Positions 34,642-44,118 of a stretch of 64,000 bases of DNA are shown in pieces. Location of the stretch: NCBI GenBank assembly GCA_009711805.1, contig VEMX01000017.1, forward strand, positions 1-64,000, given 5' to 3'. Origin of the DNA: Balneolaceae bacterium (GTDB lineage: Bacteria; Bacteroidota; Rhodothermia; Balneolales; Balneolaceae). Position numbers and translations under genes: made by a program. Position 1 is the stretch's first letter; each line of letters begins with the position of its first letter. The notes below the pieces were generated by a model. It had not been told where the DNA came from, made no database searches, and saw only the letters and a program-made list of their open reading frames with translations.

Positions 34642-35586
34642 ATGAAAGCGATTGGTATTGATCTTGGTGGAACGAACATAAAAGCAGCCATTGTAGATCA
34701 GGATAAAGGAATTGTAGAACAGACATCCATCCCTACCGAGGCCAATGCGGGCAAAGAGATATTATTGGATCGAATAGCCGAACTGGCCAAAAACCTGGCT
34801 TCCAAAACAGAGGTGATTGGAATTGGTTTGGGGCTGCCGGGCATGGTGGCGCTTGACCAAAACACCGTAATGAATCCCCCTAACTTGCCGGGATGGATTA
34901 CAGTAAAAGCAGGGGATGAAATTTCTAAAAGAGCAGGTTTGCAGTGTCGTATTGAGAATGATGCGAATATAGCGGCTTTGGGATCAATGTATTTTGGTGT
35001 AGGCCGGCAGTTTCAAAGTTTTATAATGGTTACGCTTGGCACTGGGGTTGGAGGAGGCATTATTTACAATAGGCGGCTTTTCAAAGGAACTAAAGGTATG
35101 GCTGGGGAGGTTGGTCATGTAATTATCAACTATGATGGACCTCGCTCTAACAGTGTAACGCCCGGTACGGCCGAAGCTTACCTCGGGCAGCGGTTTATAA
35201 GCAACTATGCACGCAGGCTAATCATGCAGAATGTTGAAAATGAGCTCTACAAAGAATTTGGAGATAATCTTAAAGAGCTCGAACCCGTTGATATATTCAG
35301 GTCGGCAAAAGAAGGCAATGAGCTGGCAATAAAAGTATTAAAAGAAAGCGGAAAACAGCTTGGCTATGCGATTATAAATTATGTGCACATACTGGATATC
35401 AGAAAAATTGTATTAAGTGGAGGAGTTTCTAAATCCGGAGCTTTTCTGATAGACCCTGCTTGTGATATTGTAGATAAGTATATGATGGAACCGTTTAAAG
35501 AAGACTTTGAAATTGTGCAGGAAGACCTGGGTAACAACAGTGCTTTGTTAGGAGCTGCGGGTCTTGCTTTCGATTCTTTTTCATAA
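34642..35586 (+). CDS. ROK family sugar kinase (glucokinase-like)
   Basis: 314 residues. N-terminal GIDLGGTNIKAAIVD, GLGLPGMV, ENDANIAALG and GTGVGGGIIYN match ROK kinases phosphorylating glucose, fructose or N-acyl sugars. The characteristic ROK zinc motif CxCGxxGCxE is missing: after GEVGHVIINYDGP the sequence runs RSNSVTPGTAEAY with no cysteine. It is therefore a zinc-less variant and its substrate range is uncertain. It lies between ftsB and lptD. Confidence 0.85.
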   Translation: MKAIGIDLGGTNIKAAIVDQDKGIVEQTSIPTEANAGKEILLDRIAELAKNLASKTEVIGIGLGLPGMVALDQNTVMNPPNLPGWITVKAGDEISKRAGLQCRIENDANIAALGSMYFGVGRQFQSFIMVTLGTGVGGGIIYNRRLFKGTKGMAGEVGHVIINYDGPRSNSVTPGTAEAYLGQRFISNYARRLIMQNVENELYKEFGDNLKELEPVDIFRSAKEGNELAIKVLKESGKQLGYAIINYVHILDIRKIVLSGGVSKSGAFLIDPACDIVDKYMMEPFKEDFEIVQEDLGNNSALLGAAGLAFDSFS

Positions 35587-35604
35587 ACCGAAATATAAAA
35601 GGCT

Positions 35605-38307
35605 TTGGGCATGAGCAGACATATAGGCAAGTTCTTTGTAGTGTTTTGCCTGCTGTGCCTAAGCAGCGAAATGCTTTTAGCTCAACGTTCTCAATTGTTG
35701 AATTCCAAGACAGGTCCCACCTCATCAGATACAACGGAGGTATATCAGTCGCCATCGGGAATTGAAGGGGTGCCGGAAGATGCGGTTGAGTTTTCTTCTA
35801 ATGATTCATTAATCATTGACCTGAGAGATGGAAAAAGGGTATTTTTATTTGGCTCATCTAAAGTAAATCATACCAGTGGTAAACTGAGTGCGGGCGAAAT
35901 CAACATCAATATTGATAAAAGCCTGATGGAGGCCAGTACCCTTACACCCCAGGATACATTATCGCAACCGGTTATAAATGTTGACGACAAAGAGATAAGA
36001 AGCCGAAGAGTCCTTTTTAATTATGAAACTGAAAAAGGAAAGTTTGAAGCAGCGCGAGTTCAGGTTTCAGAAGGGAACCTCATAGGTTCCAAGGTAAAGA
36101 ATGTTAGCGACAGCGAAGTGTTTATAGAAGATGGAGTTTACTCTACCTGCCCGCCCGATTATTTATACTATTACATAAAAGCTAAAAAGATGAAAGTGGT
36201 AGATGAGGACGAGCTGTTCTTTTCTAATGCCCGGCTTTATATCCTTGATATCCCCTACCCCCTTGTTTTTCCTTTCGGCTATGTACCTACTGACATTGAG
36301 AAAAAAAGATCGGGAATGTTAACTCCAACCTACGCTTACCAGGGGCAGCAAAGCCGGGGAATAGGCTTACAGAACCTGGGTTGGTTTCAATATTTTAATG
36401 ATTATCTGACGGGAGAGGTAAATGGTGATATCTATACATCAGGCTCTTATTATCTGAATGGTATTGTGCAATATCGAAATCAGAATTCCTTTAGCGGGTC
36501 AATAAATATTGGGTATTCTAACGAGCGTGGGCTCGAAAAAACAGATCCTGGTTATGAAGAAATAACGCAAAAATCGTTAAGTCTCAGGCACAGGCAAACC
36601 ATATCTCCCTATGCGTCGCTTTCTGCAAATGTAAACCTGAGAACAGCGGATTATTTTACCAGAAACTCTTATGATGTAGAAGACCGGGCAGAGACGAGTT
36701 CGAGATCCAGTATCTCTTACAACTACAAACAACCTGAAAATCTTTATAACTTTAGTGCCAGCAGCCGGTTGGTTCAAAACTTTTTTAACAACTCTACAAC
36801 TCTGAATGGGCCAAGAGCTACATTCAGCCTTAAAACCATATCTCCCTTCCAGAATGAGGGCAGCTCACAGGATCAAAAATGGTACAATACCATAAGTTTA
36901 ACATACAATAATCAGCTTGAAACCCAATTTAAGTATAATCCCATTGATGTTGATAGTGCAGAAGTTACCTTTCTTGAAGCTTTAACAGACCCTTCTCTTT
37001 ACCGGGAGGCAACGGGTAATGATGATTATATACGGGCAGGGCTCAAACAAACCGCAGGTCTTCGTATAGGTCAGCTTATACCCAGCCAGTTTCTAAATAT
37101 TTCCGGGAGTATCAATTACAATGAGTATTTGTTTCCTTCTACGATCCGGAAGTCATTTAATGCGGATTCGAACCGGGTAGAGGAAGAGAAGGTGCGGGAG
37201 TTTGCTGCTGCCCGCGATTTTAATACCAGCGTAAGCTTTTCAACCACACTGTATGGTACTTCTTTTCGAAAGATAGGCTCTCTGGAAGGATTGAGGCATA
37301 CAATGCGCCCATCCATTAGTTTTAGCTACCGACCTGATTTTGGGGATGAACGATGGGGGGTGTATAAAACTGTACAGGCAGATACGAACGGAAACATTGA
37401 AGAGTATTCCATTTTTGAGGATGAAGTGTTTCGGGGGCCTTCCAGGGGAGAGCAACGGTCTGTTTCGTTTTCAATTCGGAATGTATTTGAAGCCAAAATT
37501 GTAAAAAGGGACAGTACCGGGGAGGTTAAAGAGAATAACCTGAGGATTATTGACAATCTTTCTTTGAATACTTCATACAATTTTGCTGCCGATAGTTTGA
37601 ACCTGAGTGATCTGAGTACCAATTTTAGTTCTAATGCCATACCAGGAATTCGTTTGAATGGCCGGGCTTCATTTTCGTTTTACCAGCGGGATTCCCTGGG
37701 CAGAGCTATTAATAAGTTTTATATCGAAGACAGTAAAAAAATCGGACAGTTAGAATCATTTTCTATCAGTGCCAGTACATCGTTTAGAGGTGGCCGCAGC
37801 GGGGTAGAAGCATACACTCCCGTATACCGAAAAAGGTACGATCCTTTTAATCAAGCCATTTTCCGCCCAATTGATCCTTCCTATAATTATGAGCCTATTC
37901 CTTCTTTTAAAACTCCCTGGAGCGTGAACCTGGATTTCAGTTATCGATGGAATTACAGGTTTAACGCAAAACCTCAAAAAAGTGCGGAGATCAACGCCAC
38001 CAATATTTCATTTAACCTGACTCCAAAATGGAAGTTTAGTACCCGCTTGGGGTATGATTTTATTGGAAAGGATTTTACACCTTCCCGCTTTTCACTTCGC
38101 CGAAACCTTGAATGTTGGGATCTTACCTTTGAACTGAGTCCATTTGGGGAGTTTCAATACTATTTCTTTCGGCTGAGTGTAAACAGCTCTCAGATTCAAA
38201 GTCTGTTCCAGAAATTGCCGATTCTGAAGAACCTTGAAAGAAGCTCAAGCCCCACGGGAAGAGGTGGCGGTCGCCGCAATACTGGAAGAGGTGGTTCCAT
38301 TAATTAA
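35605..38307 (+). CDS. LptD-type lipopolysaccharide assembly protein
   Basis: 900 residues. Signal peptide ending in LLAQ; residues about 55-170 are the OstA/LptA-like jellyroll (VEFSSNDSLIIDLRDGKRVFLFG); the remainder is a long series of amphipathic beta strands ending in a C-terminal barrel (LSPFGEFQYYFFRLSVN), as in outer-membrane LptD of Bacteroidota. Inserts LPS into the outer leaflet. Ends with a Gly/Arg-rich tail. Follows the ROK gene by 18 bp. Confidence 0.9.
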   Translation: MGMSRHIGKFFVVFCLLCLSSEMLLAQRSQLLNSKTGPTSSDTTEVYQSPSGIEGVPEDAVEFSSNDSLIIDLRDGKRVFLFGSSKVNHTSGKLSAGEININIDKSLMEASTLTPQDTLSQPVINVDDKEIRSRRVLFNYETEKGKFEAARVQVSEGNLIGSKVKNVSDSEVFIEDGVYSTCPPDYLYYYIKAKKMKVVDEDELFFSNARLYILDIPYPLVFPFGYVPTDIEKKRSGMLTPTYAYQGQQSRGIGLQNLGWFQYFNDYLTGEVNGDIYTSGSYYLNGIVQYRNQNSFSGSINIGYSNERGLEKTDPGYEEITQKSLSLRHRQTISPYASLSANVNLRTADYFTRNSYDVEDRAETSSRSSISYNYKQPENLYNFSASSRLVQNFFNNSTTLNGPRATFSLKTISPFQNEGSSQDQKWYNTISLTYNNQLETQFKYNPIDVDSAEVTFLEALTDPSLYREATGNDDYIRAGLKQTAGLRIGQLIPSQFLNISGSINYNEYLFPSTIRKSFNADSNRVEEEKVREFAAARDFNTSVSFSTTLYGTSFRKIGSLEGLRHTMRPSISFSYRPDFGDERWGVYKTVQADTNGNIEEYSIFEDEVFRGPSRGEQRSVSFSIRNVFEAKIVKRDSTGEVKENNLRIIDNLSLNTSYNFAADSLNLSDLSTNFSSNAIPGIRLNGRASFSFYQRDSLGRAINKFYIEDSKKIGQLESFSISASTSFRGGRSGVEAYTPVYRKRYDPFNQAIFRPIDPSYNYEPIPSFKTPWSVNLDFSYRWNYRFNAKPQKSAEINATNISFNLTPKWKFSTRLGYDFIGKDFTPSRFSLRRNLECWDLTFELSPFGEFQYYFFRLSVNSSQIQSLFQKLPILKNLERSSSPTGRGGGRRNTGRGGSIN

Positions 38308-38323
38308 AAAAGGAAACAACGGA

Positions 38324-38575
38324 TCAAACCATTTCAATCTTCCGATAAAACTTTATAGACATTGGTAAAAGAACACCCAGTAATGTACCGAAAAGAATGC
38401 TGATGGATGGCCTCTCCTGTGATTTGCTTGAGGGAAGTATACTGGAAGATAATATGAAAATAAAAAAGCCCACACTACTTGGGTAAGTACCGTAAGCTGT
38501 GATAGGTATGATGAACGGGGTATTTGTGATGAATTGGGGAAAAGATAAAGGCTGGGTTGCCTGTATTGCACTGTG
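38324..38575 (-). pseudogene. Possible remnant of a membrane-protein gene
   Basis: An 83-codon open frame without a start codon, lying in the otherwise gene-free 38308-38680 between two convergent genes. Its end reads SISILFGTLLGVLLPMSIKFYRK, which resembles a polytopic protein's C-terminus. Nothing supports expression. Chance is not excluded; the rest of this gap shows nothing. Confidence 0.25.
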
Positions 38576-38680
38576 TTAGGTACAGTGTTCAAGAAAGAAA
38601 GTGGCCAATGAAAGCGAAATCTTCTAAATGGGGTAATGAAGTCTGCCCCCATCCCCCTGTTTACTGTTCGAATCAGTCCC

Positions 38681-39286
38681 CTACAAAGAATCCTGTCCGA
38701 TGCTCGCCAGGTATTTGACCACGTACTTGCCAATTACGTCAAATTCCAGGTTTAAAGCATCACCTGTAGTTTTATCTTTTAGATTGGTGTTTTTCCAGGT
38801 ATAAGGGATTATGGCCACTATAAATTTGTTTCCTTCATCTCTTGCAATGGTAAGGCTGACGCCTTCCATGGTAATACTCCCTCGCCCCACAATCATATTG
38901 GAGAATTCCTCAGGATATTCAACGGTTAGCAGCCAGCCGGTTTCTTCTTTCTCTATTTTTGTGATGGTGCCGGTGGTATCCACATGTCCCTGAACCAAGT
39001 GCCCTTCCAGGCCTTTCTGCAGGGTTAATGAGCGTTCCAGGTTCACCGGGGAGCCTTCTTCTAATTCTCCGATGGAGGTTTTACGGAGTGTTTCTTCTAC
39101 ACTCTGAACGGTAAACGTATCATCGTTGAAAGACACTACTGTATGGCAGGCCCCATTGATGGCAATACTTTCATCCTCGTGGCAGGTATCGGCGAAGGAG
39201 CACGAAATGATGAGTTCTTTTCCTCCCCCGTTTAAAGATTTGATGTGCTCTACGGTGCCTATTTCCTGAACAATACCTGTAAACAT
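38681..39286 (-). CDS. ribE: Riboflavin synthase, alpha subunit
   Basis: 201 residues. Dismutates two 6,7-dimethyl-8-ribityllumazines to riboflavin. The start MFTGIVQEIGTV and two lumazine-binding repeats are present (repeat 2 opens KGLEGHLVQGHVDTTG; GRGSITMEGVSLTIA). Follows ribD by 11 bp on the same strand, so the two form one unit; ribBA and ribH are not in the window. Confidence 0.95.
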   Translation of the reverse strand: MFTGIVQEIGTVEHIKSLNGGGKELIISCSFADTCHEDESIAINGACHTVVSFNDDTFTVQSVEETLRKTSIGELEEGSPVNLERSLTLQKGLEGHLVQGHVDTTGTITKIEKEETGWLLTVEYPEEFSNMIVGRGSITMEGVSLTIARDEGNKFIVAIIPYTWKNTNLKDKTTGDALNLEFDVIGKYVVKYLASIGQDSL

Positions 39287-39297
39287 AATGTGGGTTT

Positions 39298-40431
39298 TTA
39301 AAAGTATCCGGTTAATAAAATGTCATTTCCTATACGATTCCATTCTACATCCTTAAGATCGGTAATTTCATTCATTTTATTAACACCTATATCAATAAAA
39401 GACCGGGTGCCGGCGCCCAGAATTTTAGGGGCAATAAAAAGTTCTAATTTGTCAACCAAACCCTGCCGTACCAGCGCCGATGAAAGCTGTTGTCCGCCTT
39501 CAACCAACACCGAAGTAATCCCCTTTTCTCCCAGCAGCTTAAAGCCTTCTCTAAGGTCTATATGTCCATCCAGCTTTGAAACTTGCAGTACTTCGCCCCG
39601 AAAATAATTTTGCTGCATCATCCGAAGCATGGGGTCGGCGTCGGTTGCTGATGCCTCTCTATTCCAGGTTAGGATGTAGGTTTTTTCTTCAAACTTGTCG
39701 GAAAACAGCTTCAGGTTTTTAGGGAGTTCATAGGGGCCATCAATAACAATGCGTTTAGGCTGAGGGCCAGATACATGGCGGACGGTCAGGCTGGGATTGT
39801 CTGCCATGGCTGTGTTTCGCCCCACCATTACAGCATCATATTCTGCCCGCCAGCGGTGGACCATTTTACGGGCTGGTTTCCCTGTAATCCATTGAGATTT
39901 CCCATCGGCCGCCGCTACATAGCCATCTGCGGTTTGAGCCACCTTTAGCGTAATAAAAGGACGCCCATAGGTTTGATGGTGGATAAAAAACTCATTCAAT
40001 TGTTCTGCTTCTTGTTTCATAACACCCATGTCAACCTCTATACCTGCATTCTTTAGATGCAGGATTCCATCTCCATCTACTTTAGGGTTAGGGTCCTTCA
40101 TGGCAATAACAACGCGTTTGAGGGGAAGTCGGGACAGCATATGGGCACAGGGAGGTGTTTTGCCATGAAAAGAACAAGGTTCCAGGCTAACATACAGAGT
40201 GGCATCATTTAAGAGAGCGGTATCTTCTACAGAGGAAACGGCATTAACTTCAGCGTGCTCTTTACCAAATTTTTGATGATACCCCTCCCCGATAAGGTCT
40301 CCTTTGCTGGAAATAATTACACAGCCAACCATAGGATTGGGAGCAACGTAGCCTGCTCCCTTTCGGGCCAGTTTTAGAGCATGGGCCATCCATTTATGGT
40401 CATTTTGTTTGTTTAGATTTTCCGGAGACAT
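39298..40431 (-). CDS. ribD: Bifunctional riboflavin deaminase-reductase
   Basis: About 377 residues. N-terminal deaminase with zinc ligands HAEVNAV and PCSFHGKTPPC, C-terminal reductase with VMVGRNTAMADNPSLTVR and VEGGQQLSSALV. Catalyses the second and third steps of riboflavin formation. I use ATG 40431; a TTG at 40455 would extend it by eight codons. A terminator-like hairpin stands immediately upstream, so it may be transcribed from a short local promoter. Confidence 0.95.
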   Translation of the reverse strand: MSPENLNKQNDHKWMAHALKLARKGAGYVAPNPMVGCVIISSKGDLIGEGYHQKFGKEHAEVNAVSSVEDTALLNDATLYVSLEPCSFHGKTPPCAHMLSRLPLKRVVIAMKDPNPKVDGDGILHLKNAGIEVDMGVMKQEAEQLNEFFIHHQTYGRPFITLKVAQTADGYVAAADGKSQWITGKPARKMVHRWRAEYDAVMVGRNTAMADNPSLTVRHVSGPQPKRIVIDGPYELPKNLKLFSDKFEEKTYILTWNREASATDADPMLRMMQQNYFRGEVLQVSKLDGHIDLREGFKLLGEKGITSVLVEGGQQLSSALVRQGLVDKLELFIAPKILGAGTRSFIDIGVNKMNEITDLKDVEWNRIGNDILLTGYF

Positions 40432-40453
40432 ATAAAATGCTTTTGGGTCTAAC

Positions 40454-40482
40454 AAAAAAGGGTGAGAAGAAACTCCTCACCC
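40454..40482 (-). terminator. Terminator between ppiD-like gene and ribD
   Basis: On the minus strand GGGTGAG-loop-CTCACCC followed by TTTTTTG. It lies 29 bp after the PpiD-like stop and 23 bp before the ribD ATG, so it either ends the first gene cleanly or acts as an attenuator for ribDE. Confidence 0.85.
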
Positions 40483-40510
40483 CGAAAAATAATATAAAAA
40501 GTAGTACTGT

Positions 40511-42286
40511 TTATGGGTTCAACAGTCGATGCCGGTTGTCAATGATACTGGCATTCTCTTTTAGCTGCTGAAGCCATACAGAATTGAATTTTTCTGTTTT
40601 CTGGCGTTCAAGTCGCTGTTTGATCTGGTTTTTGGTTGGCTGATCAAGGCCCGTTATATCAGCTTCATTCTTTTGATCTACACGCACTACATAAGCGGCG
40701 GATTCACCTGCCAGAGTTTCTGAAATGGTTCCTTCATCAAGGGTAAAGATAGTACCAATAACGGCTGGTTCCCGGCCGGCTCCGGTCAATACAATGGAGT
40801 TTCGGCGGACACTGGTTGACGTTTGGATGTCTTTTTCGGAGGCTTCAGCCAGTTCGCTAAGCGATCGGTTAGTTGAAAGCAATTTGTTTGCTTTATCCAG
40901 TGTGAATTCTTTTCGCTTTGTGATTTTAACCTGGTTTTCAACCTGGCTCCGTACTTCCTCCAGTGGGCGATACCCATCCGGGATTACATCATCAAGTTTA
41001 GCGACAACAAAATTAGAGTTAAGCTCGAGTACTTCAGAGAGATCTCCTTCATCAGCTCCCTCAGCAAAGTTCATTATCTGCTGGCTGCTACCGATGCCCG
41101 GAATAAAGTTTGAACCCTTGGTGACGGTAACATTCTTGATTTCAAGGTTACGGCGTTCGGCTTCTTCTTCAAAAGCAGATTCTTCAGCTGCATAAAATTC
41201 AAAATCAGAAGCTTGTTCATTTACTTCATCAAGTGTTGAAGGGAGGGCTTCAATATTATAGCTCATGATTTCGAATTTAACCTCGTCACCGTTGTCAGCT
41301 ACTTTCTTTAAAATAGCGGCTTGCCCGCCGTTCAGGATTACATCAGATACTTCCCCTTCTTTAAGATCTAAAACAGCACTGTATTCGTCACGAACCTCAT
41401 CTTTAGCTACAAAAACATTTCTGTATTGAGTGGTAGAAGCCTGGCGTGCGAGGAAGAGCGAATCATTTCCTGCGTTTTGAAAGGCAGAACGCAGGTCAGC
41501 TATTTCCTTCATAATTTGAGTAGTGTCTTCTTTTGTAGGAAGCTTACTAAAAGAGACATACTTAATTTTGTAAGTCTCATTTCGTTTGTAGCGATCTTTA
41601 TGGTCGTTGTAATAAGTTTGGAGATCCTGCTCAGTTATATCAAGCTGATCTTCAGAAATCTCACTATAAGGGAATCGCACAAATGATACATCGGCTGTTG
41701 TATTTTGGCGGATGTATTCCTGCTCAATATCCGCATCTGTAACCTGAAGTCCTGCTTCTATATAACTGTTCAGCTTTTGTTGCCGGCGTTTTTGCCGGAG
41801 CTGAACTTCAAGAGCAATGGCTTGCTGAGAAAACTCATTGGATGAGAGTACCTGCTGAATGGCAGCACGATCGATAGTGCCATCTTCCCGGGTAAAATTT
41901 TGGCGGATGATAGGATCCGGATTTTCGCCGTATACCATATCCAGTAATTCCTGATCGGTAACAGTGATACCCAATTCATCCATTTTTTGTGTGATGAGTC
42001 GGGTATTCACCAATTCGTTCCATGCCTGAGTTTCGTACCTGGCTCGCATTTCCGGTGTCATTGCACTTCCGGTTTGCTGGCTGTAGGCCGTAGAGTAATA
42101 TTGAATCCGGTTATTGTATTCTTCTATGGTTATCTCTTCACCATTAACAACACCCAGAGCATTTGGTCCAGCTTGAATAGCATCAAAAAAGTTTACATCT
42201 GCCAATACCCACACCAGTCCAAATGATCCGATTAGCACCCAAAGAATAATAGCGGTGCTATTTCTCATTTTTTCCATTACACCCAT
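40511..42286 (-). CDS. PpiD/SurA-like periplasmic folding factor
   Basis: 591 residues. N-terminal MRNSTAIILWVLIGSFGLVWV is a single anchor helix; the SurA_N-type chaperone region follows (IVNGEEITIEEYNNRIQYY, VTDQELLDMV), and a parvulin-like segment (QASTTQYRNVFVAK...GEVSDVILNGGQAAILK) lies in the middle, but its rotamase signature is weak. An inner-membrane-anchored periplasmic chaperone, PpiD-like. Ends at a terminator. Confidence 0.85.
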   Translation of the reverse strand: MGVMEKMRNSTAIILWVLIGSFGLVWVLADVNFFDAIQAGPNALGVVNGEEITIEEYNNRIQYYSTAYSQQTGSAMTPEMRARYETQAWNELVNTRLITQKMDELGITVTDQELLDMVYGENPDPIIRQNFTREDGTIDRAAIQQVLSSNEFSQQAIALEVQLRQKRRQQKLNSYIEAGLQVTDADIEQEYIRQNTTADVSFVRFPYSEISEDQLDITEQDLQTYYNDHKDRYKRNETYKIKYVSFSKLPTKEDTTQIMKEIADLRSAFQNAGNDSLFLARQASTTQYRNVFVAKDEVRDEYSAVLDLKEGEVSDVILNGGQAAILKKVADNGDEVKFEIMSYNIEALPSTLDEVNEQASDFEFYAAEESAFEEEAERRNLEIKNVTVTKGSNFIPGIGSSQQIMNFAEGADEGDLSEVLELNSNFVVAKLDDVIPDGYRPLEEVRSQVENQVKITKRKEFTLDKANKLLSTNRSLSELAEASEKDIQTSTSVRRNSIVLTGAGREPAVIGTIFTLDEGTISETLAGESAAYVVRVDQKNEADITGLDQPTKNQIKQRLERQKTEKFNSVWLQQLKENASIIDNRHRLLNP

Positions 42287-42422
42287 AAAAGGTAACCTCT
42301 AAAAAACGTTAAATTTGATTTCGATTTTTGGCCGCAGCCAGTAAAATTGCAGACTACAGCATTAAGCCTGCAAATATAAGCTAATACTGCAGGAATTGAA
42401 AGTTATAACCTAAGGTGATTGG

Positions 42423-43355
42423 TTAAAATATCTCAACCAGTCGCATGTGTTTAAGATACTTTCGGGGATCATCGTTTATGTTTTTGATGAGCGCATTCAA
42501 ATTAACCGATAAACTATCTATGTTATTGTACAGTGAAGGGTTGTTTACAAGCTTACCCAAAGTCCCCTGTCCTGAGTTTACTTTATCCAGCACTTCGTTG
42601 AGGGTAAGGGTGGTTTTATTGAGGCCTTCACTGAGGGTCTCAAGTTCTCCACTGGTAGTTTCCAGGTTAGAGATCATAGTGTTAAGTTTGGTTTTATTTT
42701 CAGCGCTTAGGTCGTCTATATTCTGCATGGTATTTTTTGCCGATACAATCATAGAATCCAAATCAAGTTGTTTTTTTTGGAGAAGCTCATTGAGCGAATG
42801 AGTAGAAGATTTAAGATTGCTGAGCATACCACTTATATTTTCTTTGTTCTTTTCACTGAGAGTTTCGTTTAGGTTAGATACCAATTCCTCAATGCCTTTA
42901 ACAGATGAAGAAATATCATCGGAAAGTTTAGCTCCCTTGTCGGCAAAACTATCCATCATGCCTTGTTCGAAAGCCCCTTCCATAGTTCCACCATCCTGAA
43001 TAGTTTTTTCATTACGGGATTTCTGAATCTCAATAAATTTGTTACCAAGCAATCCGCTGGATTTAAGTATAGCCAGAGAGCCTTTGGGTATGGCATAACC
43101 TTCTTCGATGTTCAGAGTTACTCTAATGGAATCTGATGCGGTAATTTCCATTCTCTTAACGGTGCCAATTTTGTAGCCGTTTACATTTACCAGGTTCCCG
43201 GGGAGCAGGCCATTTACTTTGCTGAATTTGGTATAAATGGTAGTTGAAGATTTAAACAGCGGAAGATCTTTCATCACGCTAAAACCCACAAAGGCTACAA
43301 TGATGGCTACCAACACAGTAAGGCCAATTTTTAGTTCATTACTTATTCTTGCCAA
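42423..43355 (-). CDS. mlaD: MlaD/MCE-domain lipid-transport protein
   Basis: 310 residues. N-terminal helix (LKIGLTVLVAIIVAFVGFSV), MCE domain with VNGLLPGNLVNVNGYKIGTV and GLLGNKFIEIQ, then a long heptad-rich tail (LNKTTLTLNEVLDKV). Periplasmic substrate-binding unit of the phospholipid transport complex with MlaE and MlaF encoded just upstream. Confidence 0.9.
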   Translation of the reverse strand: MARISNELKIGLTVLVAIIVAFVGFSVMKDLPLFKSSTTIYTKFSKVNGLLPGNLVNVNGYKIGTVKRMEITASDSIRVTLNIEEGYAIPKGSLAILKSSGLLGNKFIEIQKSRNEKTIQDGGTMEGAFEQGMMDSFADKGAKLSDDISSSVKGIEELVSNLNETLSEKNKENISGMLSNLKSSTHSLNELLQKKQLDLDSMIVSAKNTMQNIDDLSAENKTKLNTMISNLETTSGELETLSEGLNKTTLTLNEVLDKVNSGQGTLGKLVNNPSLYNNIDSLSVNLNALIKNINDDPRKYLKHMRLVEIF

Positions 43356-43372
43356 AACGGTTCTCCTATCCT

Positions 43373-44116
43373 CTATAGTTTATTTATTTGGTATTCGCTG
43401 GCCCTGATAAAATCATTAAGAGCTACATGGTCACTACGCTGCATTTCTTCCAGGGTGCCAACCCAGCTTAATTTCTGTTCATCCAGGAATGCTACTTTTT
43501 CGGCTACTTCAAGTACACTATGCATATCGTGTGTAACAACAACAGATGTAATATCGAGGCTTTCTGCCATGGTAATAATAAGCTGATTTATTTCTTCTGA
43601 TGTTTTGGGGTCTAAGCCGGAAGTGGGCTCGTCATACAGCAGGTAATCCGGCTTTAAAATAATTGCCCGGGCCAGCGCCACTCTTTTCCGCATACCGCCT
43701 GAAAGCTCCGAGGTTCCTTTATTTCCAGAGCTGCTCAAATTTACCATTCCCAACGCTTCTTCTACATTATGGGTAATTTCTTCATCATCTTGTTCGGTAA
43801 AATATCGCAAAGGAAAAGCTACATTTTCAAATGTACTGATGGAGTCAAATAACGCCCCACCCTGGAATAAAATTCCAAAACGTTGTCTTACTTTTCGAAG
43901 CTCTGTATAAGAGAGTTCGAACACGCACTTTCCGTCAATTAGCACTTCTCCTGAATCGGGATACATGAGCGCATTAAGATGTTTTATAAGCACAGATTTT
44001 CCCGATCCTGACTTACCTATGATAGCTAAAGTTTCTCCATCCTGTATGTTAAATGTTACATCGCTCCATACCAGGTTTTCACCAAAGCTTTTTGTAAGAT
44101 TTCTGATCTCAATCAT
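43373..44116 (-). CDS. mlaF: MlaF lipid-transport ATPase
   Basis: 247-residue ABC ATPase. Walker A GKSGSGKSVL, signature LSGGMRKRVALARAI, Walker B YLLYDEPTSGLDP, and the H-loop THD. MlaF-type, powering the MlaED permease complex. Two-base gap to mlaE and 17 bp to mlaD: one operon. Confidence 0.93.
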   Translation of the reverse strand: MIEIRNLTKSFGENLVWSDVTFNIQDGETLAIIGKSGSGKSVLIKHLNALMYPDSGEVLIDGKCVFELSYTELRKVRQRFGILFQGGALFDSISTFENVAFPLRYFTEQDDEEITHNVEEALGMVNLSSSGNKGTSELSGGMRKRVALARAIILKPDYLLYDEPTSGLDPKTSEEINQLIITMAESLDITSVVVTHDMHSVLEVAEKVAFLDEQKLSWVGTLEEMQRSDHVALNDFIRASEYQINKL

Positions 44117-44118
44117 AA

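Noticed and set aside
38353-38733. 126-codon minus-strand frame overlapping ribE
   Set aside because: It overlaps the start-to-end coding of ribE's 3' part in another frame, is rich in Phe/Tyr/Ser without a motif, and looks like a shadow.
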